Assembly (NCBI GenBank): GCA_021772985.1
Contig: JAJFKX010000006.1
Coordinates: forward strand, 1-64,000
Length of the DNA: 64,000 nucleotides
Direction of reading: 5' to 3'
Source: Gammaproteobacteria bacterium
GTDB lineage: Bacteria > Pseudomonadota > Gammaproteobacteria > Xanthomonadales > Wenzhouxiangellaceae
Part shown: positions 37,791-47,213 of the stretch, one piece after another
How positions within the stretch are numbered: position 1 is the first letter of the stretch
How the letters are laid out: each line of letters begins with the position of its first letter
Notes under the pieces: model-generated
Databases searched by the model: none
Told to the model about the DNA's origin: nothing
What the model saw: the letters and a program-made list of their open reading frames with translations, nothing else
Made by a program: the position numbers and the translations under genes

Positions 37791-38228
37791 TTAACTCAAT
37801 TCGTGGGTATGTAGTTCGGTGGTTAATTGGCGGTAGGCTTTGTAACGTTGTCTTGCGGCTGTCCGGTCAGAATCAGAGTTAGCAACAATATCAAGCACTC
37901 GGACGAATTGTTGACAGCTTTGGGCAACCTTGTGGTGGCTGCGCATTTCAACCAGGACAGTATTATTCTGGACATCTCCCACCGGTTCGGTACCAATCTG
38001 CACGGGCGCCGATCGAGCAGGTGAATAGCCGCTGAGACCATGGCCGATCAATCGGTTTTCAGGTATTTGCCACAATAGTTCGTCTAAGACTTGACACTGT
38101 TGCTGGTCATTGCAGACAAGCTGTACCGACGGATGGGTTGGCCAGGCTTTTCCGACCAGTTGGCATGCCACAGTCACAGCACTGTCCGCGCCATCGCGCA
38201 ATAAATACATATCCACCCGTAAAGTCAT
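37791..38228 (-). CDS. holC: DNA polymerase III chi subunit
   Basis: Chi connects SSB with psi in the replicative holoenzyme. From ATG 38228 the product has 145 residues (E. coli HolC 147). It begins [13 protein letters not shown] and has the family segment [20 protein letters not shown]. The C-terminal [10 protein letters not shown] matches the chi ending. The frame is open to 38273, inside pepA, but that extension does not fit. The pepA-holC-valS order is conserved with E. coli and supports the call. Confidence 0.92.
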   Translation of the reverse strand: MTLRVDMYLLRDGADSAVTVACQLVGKAWPTHPSVQLVCNDQQQCQVLDELLWQIPENRLIGHGLSGYSPARSAPVQIGTEPVGDVQNNTVLVEMRSHHKVAQSCQQFVRVLDIVANSDSDRTAARQRYKAYRQLTTELHTHELS

Positions 38229-38248
38229 TGGTTTTGGTGCAGCTGCTA

Positions 38249-39730
38249 TCAGCTGCAACGATCTACCAGCCATTGGGTCAGCAGACGCACAGGTCGGCCG
38301 GTACAGCCATTATTTTTACCCCATTGCCAGGCTGCGCCGGCAATATCCAGGTGTGCCCAGCGTTGATCCTCTACATAACGTGACAAAAAGCAACCTGCAG
38401 TAATGCTGCCGGCCGGCATTCCGCCGACATTTTTCATATCAGCGAAATCAGAATCCAGTTGTTGCTGATAATCGTCCCAAAGCGGCAAGCGCCAGGCACG
38501 GTCATGGGTAGTTTGGCCGGCTGAATATAATTCATCAGCAAGACTGTCCTGTTTTGTCATAATTGCAGCTGCGTGATGGCCCAATGCGACAACGCAGGCA
38601 CCTGTGAGGGTGGCTACATCGACTATAGCAACAGGATTCAGGCGGGTTGACCAGGTTAGTGCATCGCATAACACCATGCGGCCTTCAGCATCAGTATTGA
38701 GGACTTCTACAGTCTTGCCGGACATCGTGGTAATGACGTCGCCCGGCCGATACGCTTTACCATCGGGCATGTTCTCGGCAGCCGCTACTACGCAGGTAAC
38801 GTTGAGCGGCAAGTTGAGCCGGACAACTGCCTCAAAAGCACCCAATACTGAAGCAGCACCGCACATGTCATATTTCATTTGCTCCATATTGGGGCCAGGC
38901 TTGATGCTGATTCCGCCGGTATCAAAGGTAATACCTTTGCCAACCAACACATAAGGATCAGCATCTGCGGAGTCATTACGATAATGCAGTGCAATCAAAC
39001 GCGGAGGGTTGATACTGCCTTTACCAACAGCCAGTAATGCATGCATGCCAAGTTCATGCATAGCTTGTGGGTCAAGGATTTCAACAGTCACTTTGTCCTG
39101 AGTATCAGCAAGCTGCTGCGCGTGTTCTGCTAAATCTACAGGTGTGCACAGATTCGGAGGTGCATCACCCAAATGGCGCGCACTGGCAACGCCTGCAGCA
39201 ATGGCAGCTGCCTGTGTTAATGCCTGTTCACTGGCACTGCTGATAAACGCTATGCTGTCGGTCGCAGGGCTGGCATGTTTGCCAGGCTTTTTAGTCCGCG
39301 TATAGCGGTAGTCGGTATGCGCAAAATCCAGAGCGGCGGTTTGCAAAACCCAACTGGCATCACGGTTATTGACAGAAAGCTCTGATAAAGCACAAATAGC
39401 ATTAGCGGCTCGGCTGTTGCGCAAGGCTTTCCCGGCGGCCAGGCAGGCTTTGCGGTAATTTCCTGCATCAAGTTTGTCGACCGCACCGCATCCAACGATT
39501 AACAACCGTGGGCTGGTAATGCCGGTTGGTTGATGCAGCCAGGTAACTTTGCCAGCTGCCGTTGCAATATCACGGCTGGTCAGCATTTGGCTTAATTGCC
39601 CATTGCAGGCAGTATCCAGACTCTTGAAAGCCTGGCTCTGCATTGATGCATCTGTTGTTTTGAACACCCCGGCGATAATACAGTCTTGGTTTACGTGTGC
39701 GAGCTCATCGGAAAATAACTTGAAATCCAT
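38249..39730 (-). CDS. pepA: Leucyl aminopeptidase (cytosol aminopeptidase)
   Basis: Hexameric M17 dimetal aminopeptidase, which in E. coli also binds DNA at XerCD recombination sites. The 493-residue product has the catalytic-domain strings VGKGITFDTGGISIKPGPNMEQMKYDM and the M17 signature NTDAEGR (about 344-350). A further conserved segment is VDVATLTGACVVALGHHAAA. It is the first gene of pepA-holC-valS and is divergent from lptF, with the promoter region at 39731-39844. Confidence 0.97.
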   Translation of the reverse strand: MDFKLFSDELAHVNQDCIIAGVFKTTDASMQSQAFKSLDTACNGQLSQMLTSRDIATAAGKVTWLHQPTGITSPRLLIVGCGAVDKLDAGNYRKACLAAGKALRNSRAANAICALSELSVNNRDASWVLQTAALDFAHTDYRYTRTKKPGKHASPATDSIAFISSASEQALTQAAAIAAGVASARHLGDAPPNLCTPVDLAEHAQQLADTQDKVTVEILDPQAMHELGMHALLAVGKGSINPPRLIALHYRNDSADADPYVLVGKGITFDTGGISIKPGPNMEQMKYDMCGAASVLGAFEAVVRLNLPLNVTCVVAAAENMPDGKAYRPGDVITTMSGKTVEVLNTDAEGRMVLCDALTWSTRLNPVAIVDVATLTGACVVALGHHAAAIMTKQDSLADELYSAGQTTHDRAWRLPLWDDYQQQLDSDFADMKNVGGMPAGSITAGCFLSRYVEDQRWAHLDIAGAAWQWGKNNGCTGRPVRLLTQWLVDRCS

Positions 39731-39844
39731 GGTTACCTCTGGGTGTCTAGCGCCAATATGCTGATAATGGCGTGATTGCTGATCCCCAATGATTAATTGG
39801 AGGCAGAAAAACTTTTCATTTTAGCGTTGCCGAATCTGATTACA

Positions 39845-40951
39845 ATGGATAATACTCCTGCTGTCATGATTAATTACACAAACCAACCTGGAATTCGATT
39901 GCTTAGTCGCTATTTGCTGCGGCTGTGGGCAGGTTATGCACTTTCGGTGACGACTATTTTTGTACTGGTATTGATGGTTCTGTATGGCGCAGAAGTACTG
40001 GAAGATATCGCTGGTGGGCATGTGCCGGTTTCCATGCTGAGCTGGCAGGTGTTGTTGTATTTGCCTGAAGCGATTCGCACAGTGGCTCCTCTGGGGGTCA
40101 TGCTGGGTGTATTGCTGGCGATGGGGCAACTACACAATGATGGCGAATTGACCATGATGACAGCAGTGGGCATGACGCCGCGTGCAAAAATCCGCATCGG
40201 ACTATGGTTTGGGATAATTTCTGCGTTACTGGTATTTTTGCTAAGTGGCTGGGCTTTGCCTGCGGCCAAACGTTATGAACAGGTATTGTTTCAGCAAGCT
40301 GCGCGATCTGCTGAATTTTGGGGTGTGTTACCGGGTCAGTTTACCGGCTTGCCGGAAGATAAGGGGGTGATTTATGTGGCAGAGCTGGATCGCGAGGGAG
40401 TGGCTAAGGAGGTGTTTGTTAACTGGCGTCAACAACAACAAGAACAATTGTTGACTTCGAGTACCGGGCAGTTTCGATTGGAAAATGAAACTGGAGAGCG
40501 ATCAGTAACCATGCACCATGGCAGGCGTACCACGGTGGCTGAAAACGGCAGTATGCAGACCCTGGATTTTGCCAAGGCCCAGGTGCGATTGCCGGTGCCG
40601 GTCAGTGCTCAACGTTCAATTCAGCCGGGTGCCTGGAGCTGGTCACAATTACTTGCAGCTGGTAGTTTGCCTGCCTTAGCCGAGATGCATTGGCGTATCG
40701 CACATGCCATAGCCTGTGTAATTCTGGCGCTGATTGCAGTGTTATTGGCGCGTTATGCGCCACGGCGTCAGGCTACAGTACGGCCATTAATAGCGCTATT
40801 GATCTATGTTATCTACATCAACCTGTTGAATTTATCGCAAGTTTGGGTGGCAAATGGGCGATTGTCACCAGTAATTGGCTTGTGGTGGGTGCATGCATTG
40901 GCAGCAATAATAACGATCGGTTTATCCCGGTTGCACAGGCGTCTGGCTTAG
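39845..40951 (+). CDS. lptF: LPS export ABC transporter permease LptF
   Basis: Inner-membrane permease that extracts LPS and passes it to LptC and the Lpt bridge. From ATG 39845 it has 368 residues (E. coli LptF 366). The layout is two-plus-four: membrane segments near 25-50, 65-85, 105-125, a periplasmic jellyroll domain (about 140-270, VIYVAELDREGVAKEVFVNW), then segments near 280-365. The frame opens with a TTG at 39797. ATG 39866 is an alternative start. It is divergent from pepA as in E. coli and touches lptG by one base. Confidence 0.94.
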   Translation: MDNTPAVMINYTNQPGIRLLSRYLLRLWAGYALSVTTIFVLVLMVLYGAEVLEDIAGGHVPVSMLSWQVLLYLPEAIRTVAPLGVMLGVLLAMGQLHNDGELTMMTAVGMTPRAKIRIGLWFGIISALLVFLLSGWALPAAKRYEQVLFQQAARSAEFWGVLPGQFTGLPEDKGVIYVAELDREGVAKEVFVNWRQQQQEQLLTSSTGQFRLENETGERSVTMHHGRRTTVAENGSMQTLDFAKAQVRLPVPVSAQRSIQPGAWSWSQLLAAGSLPALAEMHWRIAHAIACVILALIAVLLARYAPRRQATVRPLIALLIYVIYINLLNLSQVWVANGRLSPVIGLWWVHALAAIITIGLSRLHRRLA

Positions 40952-40956
40952 TGATT

Positions 40957-42039
40957 ATGCGACTCTTATTGGCAAGGATAGACCGTTATCTGCTTGGTCA
41001 GATTTGGCGTAGCGTATTAATGGTATGGCTAATTCTTACGCTGTTATACAGCTCATTGCAATTAATCGGGCAGTTACGTGACATGGCAGGTGACTATCAG
41101 GTACTGGACACCCTGTGGTATAGCCTGTTAACCACCCCGGGCCGGGCATATCAAACATTTCCATTTGCGGCATTGGCCGGGGTATTGATTGCGGTCGGAA
41201 GACTGGCGGCCCAGGAAGAGCTGATAGTGATGCGGATGGCGGGCTGTTCCAGGTTGCGGATGCTTAAAACAACACTGATCGCAATTGCCGGAATGCTGTT
41301 GATGGCGATAGTGCTGGGTGAGTGGTCAGGCGGAGAGTTAATGTCCAAAGCGCGTAATTTTAGAATCGGTAAAATTACCGGGCAGGTAAGCCTGGCTGAC
41401 CCTAGTGGGTTATGGCTGCGCGACGGAGGCAATATAGTGCATGTGCTGCGTCCTTTGATGATCGGCCAACAGGCCACAGACTTTTACGAGTTCAGGGTTT
41501 TTTCTGCCGATCAGGGGCGTTTGTGTGAATGGGTAGAGGCGCGCCGCGCTGAGCATCAACCCGGGCGATGGATGATGGAAGATGTGATGCATATCAATAT
41601 TTGCACCGACCCGCCGCAAAAATCTTACCATCAACAACTTTATTGGCCGTCAGCGGTTGATACTTCATTACTGGCAAATGCAGCTTTGCGGCCGAGTATT
41701 CTGGGGACTCGTGATTTATTGGCCTATGTTGAGTATTTGGACAGCAATGATTTGGATAGCTACCGTTATCGCAATGCTTATCATCGGCGATTATTTTATG
41801 CCCCAATCCTTCTATTGCTGGTGTGGTTGGCATTGCCGTTGGTAACCGGGCCAGTGAGGCAGCTGTCTCGAGGACGGCGGCTTGCGCTTGGCCTGTCGGC
41901 GGGATTGGGGATGTATATCCTGCAGCAGTTATCTGAAAGTGTTGGAGCAGTTTATCGGTGGCATCCGGTTTTTGGTATAGCGCTACCGCTAGCCATTGGA
42001 GTATTCATCGGGGTTGGGCTGTATCGAAAAACTATTTGA
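40957..42039 (+). CDS. lptG: LPS export ABC transporter permease LptG
   Basis: Partner permease of LptF in the LptB2FG transporter. ATG 40957 gives 360 residues (E. coli 360). It starts MRLLLARIDRYLLGQIWRSV with the first membrane helix, carries a periplasmic jellyroll domain (about 130-260) and ends in helices with VTGPVRQLSRGRRLALGLSAG. GTG 40951, overlapping the last base of lptF, is an alternative start. Upstream codons of the same frame lie inside lptF and are a shadow. lptB, lptA and lptC are not in the window. Confidence 0.94.
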   Translation: MRLLLARIDRYLLGQIWRSVLMVWLILTLLYSSLQLIGQLRDMAGDYQVLDTLWYSLLTTPGRAYQTFPFAALAGVLIAVGRLAAQEELIVMRMAGCSRLRMLKTTLIAIAGMLLMAIVLGEWSGGELMSKARNFRIGKITGQVSLADPSGLWLRDGGNIVHVLRPLMIGQQATDFYEFRVFSADQGRLCEWVEARRAEHQPGRWMMEDVMHINICTDPPQKSYHQQLYWPSAVDTSLLANAALRPSILGTRDLLAYVEYLDSNDLDSYRYRNAYHRRLFYAPILLLLVWLALPLVTGPVRQLSRGRRLALGLSAGLGMYILQQLSESVGAVYRWHPVFGIALPLAIGVFIGVGLYRKTI

Positions 42040-42509
42040 ATATGCTGCACCAGAGTTACTCATCACAAGTGAGTTGTGAATTGAGTGGGCAACCATCTCC
42101 ACCAAAAGCTTGGGCAGGTTGATAATTATCATTCCGGGATGATCAAGCAGCATGGGGGAATTTGGCCAATCGTCTCAGTTGGGTTTAAATTGAGCTCGTG
42201 ACCTGCAGCACTGACTGTGATTCGGTTGCATATCCGAGATCAATGATTATCAGGTTTGGCACCGCAATGATAATTGCCTTGTTCGTGAATTTCTCTGCCT
42301 GATCGCTAACTTCAATCAATCCGTTTAATCAAGATTAAATGCCATGATTTTTCCAGGCTGAATGTTGAATTTAGCAATCACGAAAAACCAAACTTCATCC
42401 TAAAACATTCGTATTAAACCGGAGCCATTTAGTTTGAAATACACATTGATTTCAATATATTTGGCCTTGTTGTTAACAAAAGGGACAAAAAGTTGATCAG
42501 TGGGTTGTC
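42040..42509. other. 470-base gene-free interval between lptG and the RDD gene
   Basis: No reading frame with a credible start, ribosome-binding site or family resemblance is visible on either strand between the convergent lptG and RDD genes. The stretch is A+T-rich, especially 42300-42490. It holds three related short words: GATAATTATC at 42121-42130 (a perfect 10-bp palindrome), ATGATTATC near 42243 and ATGATAATT near 42267. They resemble Fur-type hexamers. No gene start is close enough to call an operator, and no tRNA-like cloverleaf was recognised. Confidence 0.5.
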
Positions 42510-42932
42510 TTAACGTCGGTGCTCTAACCAGGTATTACTGAATTGGTCATGCCAGGTAAGTCGGGCGGGGTGCCAGATAGCGCTCCAAAAGCCAGCACCG
42601 ACGATGAGCATAGAAAACCAGGCCGCGATGTAGCGAATCAAGGTGCTGGACCAGCTGACTTCTGAGGCTGGGGTGGCCAGGTGGACCCCCCATACGCGCA
42701 TACCCAGGGTTTGTCGGCCATAGCGCCAGCAATAAGCAAAATACAGCCAATGCACGAGCAGCAACAACAATTGAAAGGTGATCTCGCCAGCAGCGATAGG
42801 TTTGCCTCCACGCAATGCCACTACCAGCATTGCAAGCACCATCATAATGGCAATTGTGGCGAAGGCGTCATACAGCATACAGCCGAACCTGCGAAGTAGG
42901 TGACAAGGTGCTACAGTTATGATTTCAGACAT
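42510..42932 (-). CDS. RDD family membrane protein
   Basis: This 140-residue inner-membrane protein has the RDD signature LLRRFGCMLYDAFATIAIMM (Arg-Arg-Asp pattern, about 11-30). Hydrophobic segments lie near 20-40, 55-75 and 105-125, and GRQTLGMRVWGVHL between them is typical of the family. The transport role often suggested for RDD proteins is not proved. ATG 42932 is chosen because the N-terminus then matches the family. An upstream ATG at 42959 is possible. It is divergent from the TonB operon, with 216 bases between. Confidence 0.85.
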   Translation of the reverse strand: MSEIITVAPCHLLRRFGCMLYDAFATIAIMMVLAMLVVALRGGKPIAAGEITFQLLLLLVHWLYFAYCWRYGRQTLGMRVWGVHLATPASEVSWSSTLIRYIAAWFSMLIVGAGFWSAIWHPARLTWHDQFSNTWLEHRR

Positions 42933-43148
42933 TGATATAGTGTAGATTTTAGATAACAAAATGAACAGTAATGCTTTGCAACTTTCATTTTCATCACGTG
43001 CAAGCTATGCTTAGTACGTAGAGAGGCTGGTCGTTGAATTGGAATCGTTTAATTGCGATGTCGAGTTGGCGGCCAGTACTTTTTTCTCAAGCCGTTGGTT
43101 TATAGGTGCGGTGGGACGAACAACATTTAAGAAGAAACAGGTTTAATT

Positions 43149-43913
43149 ATGCGGAATACACTAGTTAAAACAGCAATACTTCTAATGCTCGGGGCTGTCT
43201 TTATGGTAAGTACGGTTTCAGCACAAGTGCTGCAATCTACCATTGGGACTCAGAACAATATCAATAATGCATCAGAGGCTTCACAGGACCGTATTGATTC
43301 GGTTGCTGATGAAACTGAGGATATCCTTAACCAGTTTCGTCAGGTGGTCAGCGAGACCGACAGTCTTAAAGTCTACAACGCACAGTTGCAGCGCCTGGTG
43401 AATAATCAACGTACGGAACTGGCTTCGATTAACGAGCAGTTGGCGCAACTTGAATCTACCGACCGGGCAATTACACCGCTAATGATCGACATGGTCGACA
43501 CCCTTGAGCAAATCGTCGAGCGTGATGTGCCGTTTTTGCTGGATGATCGTCGGAGCCGGGTAGCCGATATGCGGATTTTACTGGATGATCCGAATGTCAC
43601 CGTGTCAGAAAAATACCGCCGGATACTGGAAGTCTATCAAGGTGAAATCGATTATGGTCGAACCACTTTTGCCTACGAAGGCAATTTGCCGGATAACACC
43701 AAGGTAACTTTCCTGCGCTTGGGACGGACTTTATTGTTGTATCAATCACTGGATGGTCAGACTACCGGCTGGTGGGATCCACAAACTCGCCAATTTGATA
43801 CAGTGGGTTCAGAGTATCGTTTAGCTGTTAAAGATGGTATCGCAATTGCTCAGAACCGACGCGCGCCTGATTTGGTGCTGCTACCTGTTCCTGCTCCGTC
43901 ATCTGCACGGTAA
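43149..43913 (+). CDS. DUF3450 periplasmic coiled-coil protein of the TonB2 operon
   Basis: This 254-residue protein has a signal peptide (cut after VSTVSAQ at about 26) and a coiled coil over about 35-105 rich in Gln, Glu and Leu. A conserved globular part follows (VPFLLDDRRSRVADMR, then FAYEGNL and LRLGRTLLLYQSLDG-TTGWWD). This is DUF3450, a family found as the first gene of TonB2/TtpC operons in Vibrio, Shewanella and relatives. Its role is not established, but the coiled coil and export suggest it works with the periplasmic part of the channel. The ribosome-binding site is weak (ACAGG). Confidence 0.88.
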   Translation: MRNTLVKTAILLMLGAVFMVSTVSAQVLQSTIGTQNNINNASEASQDRIDSVADETEDILNQFRQVVSETDSLKVYNAQLQRLVNNQRTELASINEQLAQLESTDRAITPLMIDMVDTLEQIVERDVPFLLDDRRSRVADMRILLDDPNVTVSEKYRRILEVYQGEIDYGRTTFAYEGNLPDNTKVTFLRLGRTLLLYQSLDGQTTGWWDPQTRQFDTVGSEYRLAVKDGIAIAQNRRAPDLVLLPVPAPSSAR

Positions 43914-43929
43914 TCCGGAGGAAATGATC

Positions 43930-45279
43930 ATGAAAAAATTATTGTTACTAATTTCTATCTTGATGGTTTCAGCAAGCCTGCAGGCCCAGCAGAATCCATT
44001 ACAGCAACTGGCCGAGGAAGTACAGCGTGCTTCACAACAGCAGGGCCAAATCAATCGTGAACGTGAAGCACAATTCGTACGGGAACGTAACCGGCAACGG
44101 GACTTGCTGGCACAGGCAAGGGCCGAATTGGCTGAACAGCGCCGGATCAGCGACAGTCTTCAGACTGAATTCGATGATAACGAGCGCCAACTGAGTGAGC
44201 TGGAAACAGTGTTGGATGAACGTTTGGGTAATCTCGGTGAATTGTTTGGTGTAGTACGCCAGGTTGCCGGTGACCTACAAAGTAAACTGGATGACTCCAT
44301 GGTCTCAGCTCAACTGCCAGGTCGTGGTGATTTCATGGCTGATTTGGCACAACGCCGGGAATTGCCTACAGGTGCAGAATTGAATCGGTTCTTTTCTGAA
44401 ATGGTGACCGAAATTGCCGAACAGGGCAAAGTGGTTCAATTCAACACCACTATCCGTGATGCTGATGGTCAGGAGGAAGCCAACCAATCGGTGGTTCGTG
44501 TTGGTGTTTTCAATGCGATCTCCAATGGTCGGTTCCTGCAGTGGGATTCTGGGCAGGGTGAACTGCAAGCTATCGCCCGTCAACCGGCTGGCCGCTATCA
44601 AAATATGGCCAGTAACCTGCAAAATGCTGGGCCTGGCGAAGTGGAAACAATGTCAGTTGATTTTACTCGTGGGGCAATTTTGTCACAGGTTGTTCAGGCC
44701 CCAACTTTGATGGAGCGTGTTCGGCAGGGTAAACAAGTGGGTTATGTAATCATCGGCCTGGGTATTATTGGGTTTTTATTCTCATTATGGAAAGGCACCA
44801 GCCTGTTCTTGAAAGGCAGCGCCATTAAACGTCAACTGAAGCGGGATCAGCCGGATCAGGGTAATGCTTTGGGTCGGGTTATGTCGGTTTATACCGAAAA
44901 CCAGGATTCTGATATTGAAACACTTGAACTTAAGCTGGACGAAGCCATTCTGCGTGAAACCGCACCGCTGGAATCTGGCCTGAGTTTCATCAAGGTGTTG
45001 TACGTCATTGCACCGTTACTGGGGTTGTTGGGTACCGTGGTTGGTATGATCGAAACTTTCCAGCAAATCACACTATTTGGTACCGGTGATCCACGGATGA
45101 TGGCCGGTGGTATTTCAGCTGCATTGATCACCACTACCCAAGGTTTAATCGTGGCGATTCCATTGACCATTCTGCACAGTTTGTTGCAAAGCCGCTCCCG
45201 TTCTTTGATCCAGATTCTGGAAGAACAGGCGGCTGGCATCATTTCTCGTTTAGCAGAGAAATATCATGGTAATGCTTAG
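43930..45279 (+). CDS. TtpC-like protein: ExbB/TolQ-type channel with long periplasmic N-terminus
   Basis: This 449-residue protein has a signal-like N-terminus (1-20) and a charged coiled coil (about 25-120). A periplasmic middle domain is followed by three membrane segments (269-288, 352-375, 395-420), the last two in a MotA/TolQ/ExbB domain with VIAPLLGLLGTVVGMIETFQQI. In Vibrio, TtpC is essential for TonB2-dependent iron uptake and is thought to extend the complex across the periplasm. ATG 43930 has a strong GGAGGA seven bases upstream. Earlier in-frame codons overlap the DUF3450 gene. The 3' end overlaps exbB by 14 bases. Confidence 0.92.
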   Translation: MKKLLLLISILMVSASLQAQQNPLQQLAEEVQRASQQQGQINREREAQFVRERNRQRDLLAQARAELAEQRRISDSLQTEFDDNERQLSELETVLDERLGNLGELFGVVRQVAGDLQSKLDDSMVSAQLPGRGDFMADLAQRRELPTGAELNRFFSEMVTEIAEQGKVVQFNTTIRDADGQEEANQSVVRVGVFNAISNGRFLQWDSGQGELQAIARQPAGRYQNMASNLQNAGPGEVETMSVDFTRGAILSQVVQAPTLMERVRQGKQVGYVIIGLGIIGFLFSLWKGTSLFLKGSAIKRQLKRDQPDQGNALGRVMSVYTENQDSDIETLELKLDEAILRETAPLESGLSFIKVLYVIAPLLGLLGTVVGMIETFQQITLFGTGDPRMMAGGISAALITTTQGLIVAIPLTILHSLLQSRSRSLIQILEEQAAGIISRLAEKYHGNA

Positions 45280-45790
45280 CGGTTTCTTTGAAACCATCCG
45301 CGGGTTTATTGAGCTCGGGGGCGATGTGCTGTGGGCAATTATGCTGGTGTTGTTCATGATGTGGTTCTGCATCATTGAGCGCTACTGGTATATGTATCGG
45401 ATTCATCCGAACCGCCGTAAGCAGATCGTTAGCGACTGGGAAAACCGTGTGGACACCACTTCCTGGTACGCTAAGCGGGTGCGCGATGAGATGATCTCCA
45501 TCGCGCAACAGGCGCTGACCCGAAACATGCAAACGATCAAGACGCTAATTGCGATCTGCCCATTGCTTGGTTTGCTGGGAACTGTGACAGGAATGGTTGG
45601 TGTTTTTGATGTAATGGCCTTTGCTGGTACCGGGAACGCGCGTGCCATGGCTGCAGGTGTATCAAAAGCAACCGTGCCAACTTTTGCCGGAATGGTCGCC
45701 GCATTGACCGGATTGTTCTTCAGTACACATCTGGAGCATCGTGCAGACGTTGAAACAGAACGTCTGGAAGACACGATGCATCACCACTAA
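45266..45790 (+). CDS. exbB: ExbB-type proton channel of the TonB2 system
   Basis: This 174-residue inner-membrane channel subunit uses the proton gradient with ExbD to drive TonB. Three hydrophobic segments lie at about 18-38, 94-116 and 131-155. The second and third carry CPLLGLLGTVTGMVGVFDVM and the conserved ATVPTFAGMVAALTGLFFS. The short N-terminus is typical of ExbB2 rather than E. coli ExbB (244). The start overlaps the TtpC-like gene, so translation is probably coupled. ATG 45272 is an alternative start. Confidence 0.94.
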   Translation: MVMLSGFFETIRGFIELGGDVLWAIMLVLFMMWFCIIERYWYMYRIHPNRRKQIVSDWENRVDTTSWYAKRVRDEMISIAQQALTRNMQTIKTLIAICPLLGLLGTVTGMVGVFDVMAFAGTGNARAMAAGVSKATVPTFAGMVAALTGLFFSTHLEHRADVETERLEDTMHHH

Positions 45791-45807
45791 AGTCCAGGAA
45801 CACATAC

Positions 45808-46215
45808 ATGGCAAGAAGACACGCTCAAAAAGACGAGGCTGAAATTAACATTACACCGATGTTGGACATCGTGTTTATTATGTTGATTTTCTTTATCGTT
45901 ACCACTTCCTTCACCAAAGAGACAGGCGCTGATATCACCAAGCCAACGGCTATAAGTTCGGAAAACAAACCTCGAGGAAACATCTTGGTCGGCTTACGGT
46001 CAAATGGAGATGTATGGATGAACGGTGGCCCAATTGAGCTGAATCAGGTGCGGACCTATGTTGAACGCGCACTCTCTGAAAACCCAGAAGGCAAGGTTGT
46101 ATTGATAGCAGATAAGGGAGCAAGAACAGGCGATTTAGTACAGGTGATGGATCAGATTAAGCTGGCCGAAGTAAGCGACATTTCAATTTCAGCTGATCTA
46201 CCAGCCGGGAGTTAA
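45808..46215 (+). CDS. exbD: ExbD-type biopolymer transport protein
   Basis: This 135-residue protein has one membrane segment (about 20-40). The protonatable Asp20 lies in INITPMLDIVFIMLIFF, equivalent to D25 of E. coli ExbD. The periplasmic domain VVLIADKGARTGDLVQVMDQI is typical. It works with ExbB as the motor that energises TonB. It starts 17 bases after exbB. Confidence 0.95.
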   Translation: MARRHAQKDEAEINITPMLDIVFIMLIFFIVTTSFTKETGADITKPTAISSENKPRGNILVGLRSNGDVWMNGGPIELNQVRTYVERALSENPEGKVVLIADKGARTGDLVQVMDQIKLAEVSDISISADLPAGS

Positions 46216-46220
46216 ACATT

Positions 46221-46862
46221 ATGATGAGTTCAGGCATTCGATATCCAGGCGCGGCTATTTTGGCCGTGGTAGTTACACTGACTGCTTTTTTTCTTATGCA
46301 CCGATTGATTTCCAGTGAGGGTGTTCGCGGTGATGCTGGTGACCAACCGCCCAGTATTCGTTTCGCTGATGTCAATATACCTGATTCAATTCAGCAGAAA
46401 ATACGAAAAAAGCCACCACCACCTCCTCCGCCTAAAGAACCTCCGCCGCCACCTAAAATGCAGATCAGTCAACCCGATCAGGTTGTACAAAATTTGCCGG
46501 AGTTGGATTTGCCAGCGCTTGATGTGCCATTCAGCGGAACTGGAGGTCCATTCCTTGGTGGTTTCGCCAAGGTTGATAGAAATGAAGAGGGCGATATTAT
46601 TCCGCTGGTGCGTATTCAGCCCCAATATCCGCGTGAGGCGGCTATCCGACGCTTGGAAGGTTGGGTGAAAATCGAATTTACAATTACCCCAGCTGGTACG
46701 GTTACCAAACCGAGTGTAGTTGACTCCGAACCATCCCGCGTATTTGATCGCGAAGCAATTCGAGCCATTCTCAAGTGGAAATTCAAACCCAGAGTAGTTG
46801 ATGGTGTTCCAGTTGAGCGGCGGGCAACGCAAATCATCGATTTTAAACTGGAGCAGGTATAA
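46221..46862 (+). CDS. tonB: TonB energy-transducing protein
   Basis: This 213-residue TonB has an N-terminal membrane anchor (about 9-27) and a proline-rich rod with KKPPPPPPPKEPPPPPK (63-79), much shorter than that of E. coli TonB. The C-terminal domain has PQYPREAAIRRLEGWVKIEF and RAILKWKFKPRVVDGVPVERR. The short rod fits the TonB2 type, where TtpC is thought to compensate for the reach across the periplasm. It starts 5 bases after exbD. Confidence 0.95.
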   Translation: MMSSGIRYPGAAILAVVVTLTAFFLMHRLISSEGVRGDAGDQPPSIRFADVNIPDSIQQKIRKKPPPPPPPKEPPPPPKMQISQPDQVVQNLPELDLPALDVPFSGTGGPFLGGFAKVDRNEEGDIIPLVRIQPQYPREAAIRRLEGWVKIEFTITPAGTVTKPSVVDSEPSRVFDREAIRAILKWKFKPRVVDGVPVERRATQIIDFKLEQV

Positions 46863-46923
46863 GCATATCCAGAAACGTTGATCGCAAAATAACACAGCAG
46901 AAACACACCAAAGGAGTGTAGCT

Positions 46924-47157
46924 ATGTTGTTTAAAATTACCAGATATCTATCGATTTCTGAGGTTGCGATCAGCATTACTCTGGGTTGTTTCTTAATAAT
47001 GCAGCAGTTACTGCAAAAGCTGTATTTGCAGCTGGATATTCTGGATGTTGCTATTCCAAACAAGAGGTTTGTTTATCAGGACAAGGTTGGGCCTGAGTCG
47101 GATTTTGGTGATGGGCAATTAGTCAAACTTATCGAATTCAATTTACAGGGTGGTTGA
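46924..47157 (+). CDS. Small unrecognised membrane protein inside the TonB2 operon
   Basis: This 77-residue product matches no family I know. Evidence that it is real: a strong AAGGAG (46911-46916) seven bases before ATG 46924; the same strand and spacing as its operon neighbours tonB (61 bases) and the TPR gene (56 bases); and a plausible protein. It has one hydrophobic helix (about 12-38, VAISITLGCFLIMQQLL) followed by a polar tail with DKVGPESDFGDGQLVKL. It could be a small accessory subunit of the motor, or a decayed reading frame that kept its ribosome-binding site. Confidence 0.55.
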   Translation: MLFKITRYLSISEVAISITLGCFLIMQQLLQKLYLQLDILDVAIPNKRFVYQDKVGPESDFGDGQLVKLIEFNLQGG

Positions 47158-47213
47158 GTGCTAATACCGATCAATAGCCTCAATCCATTTATTTATCACA
47201 GGAGTTATCAGAC

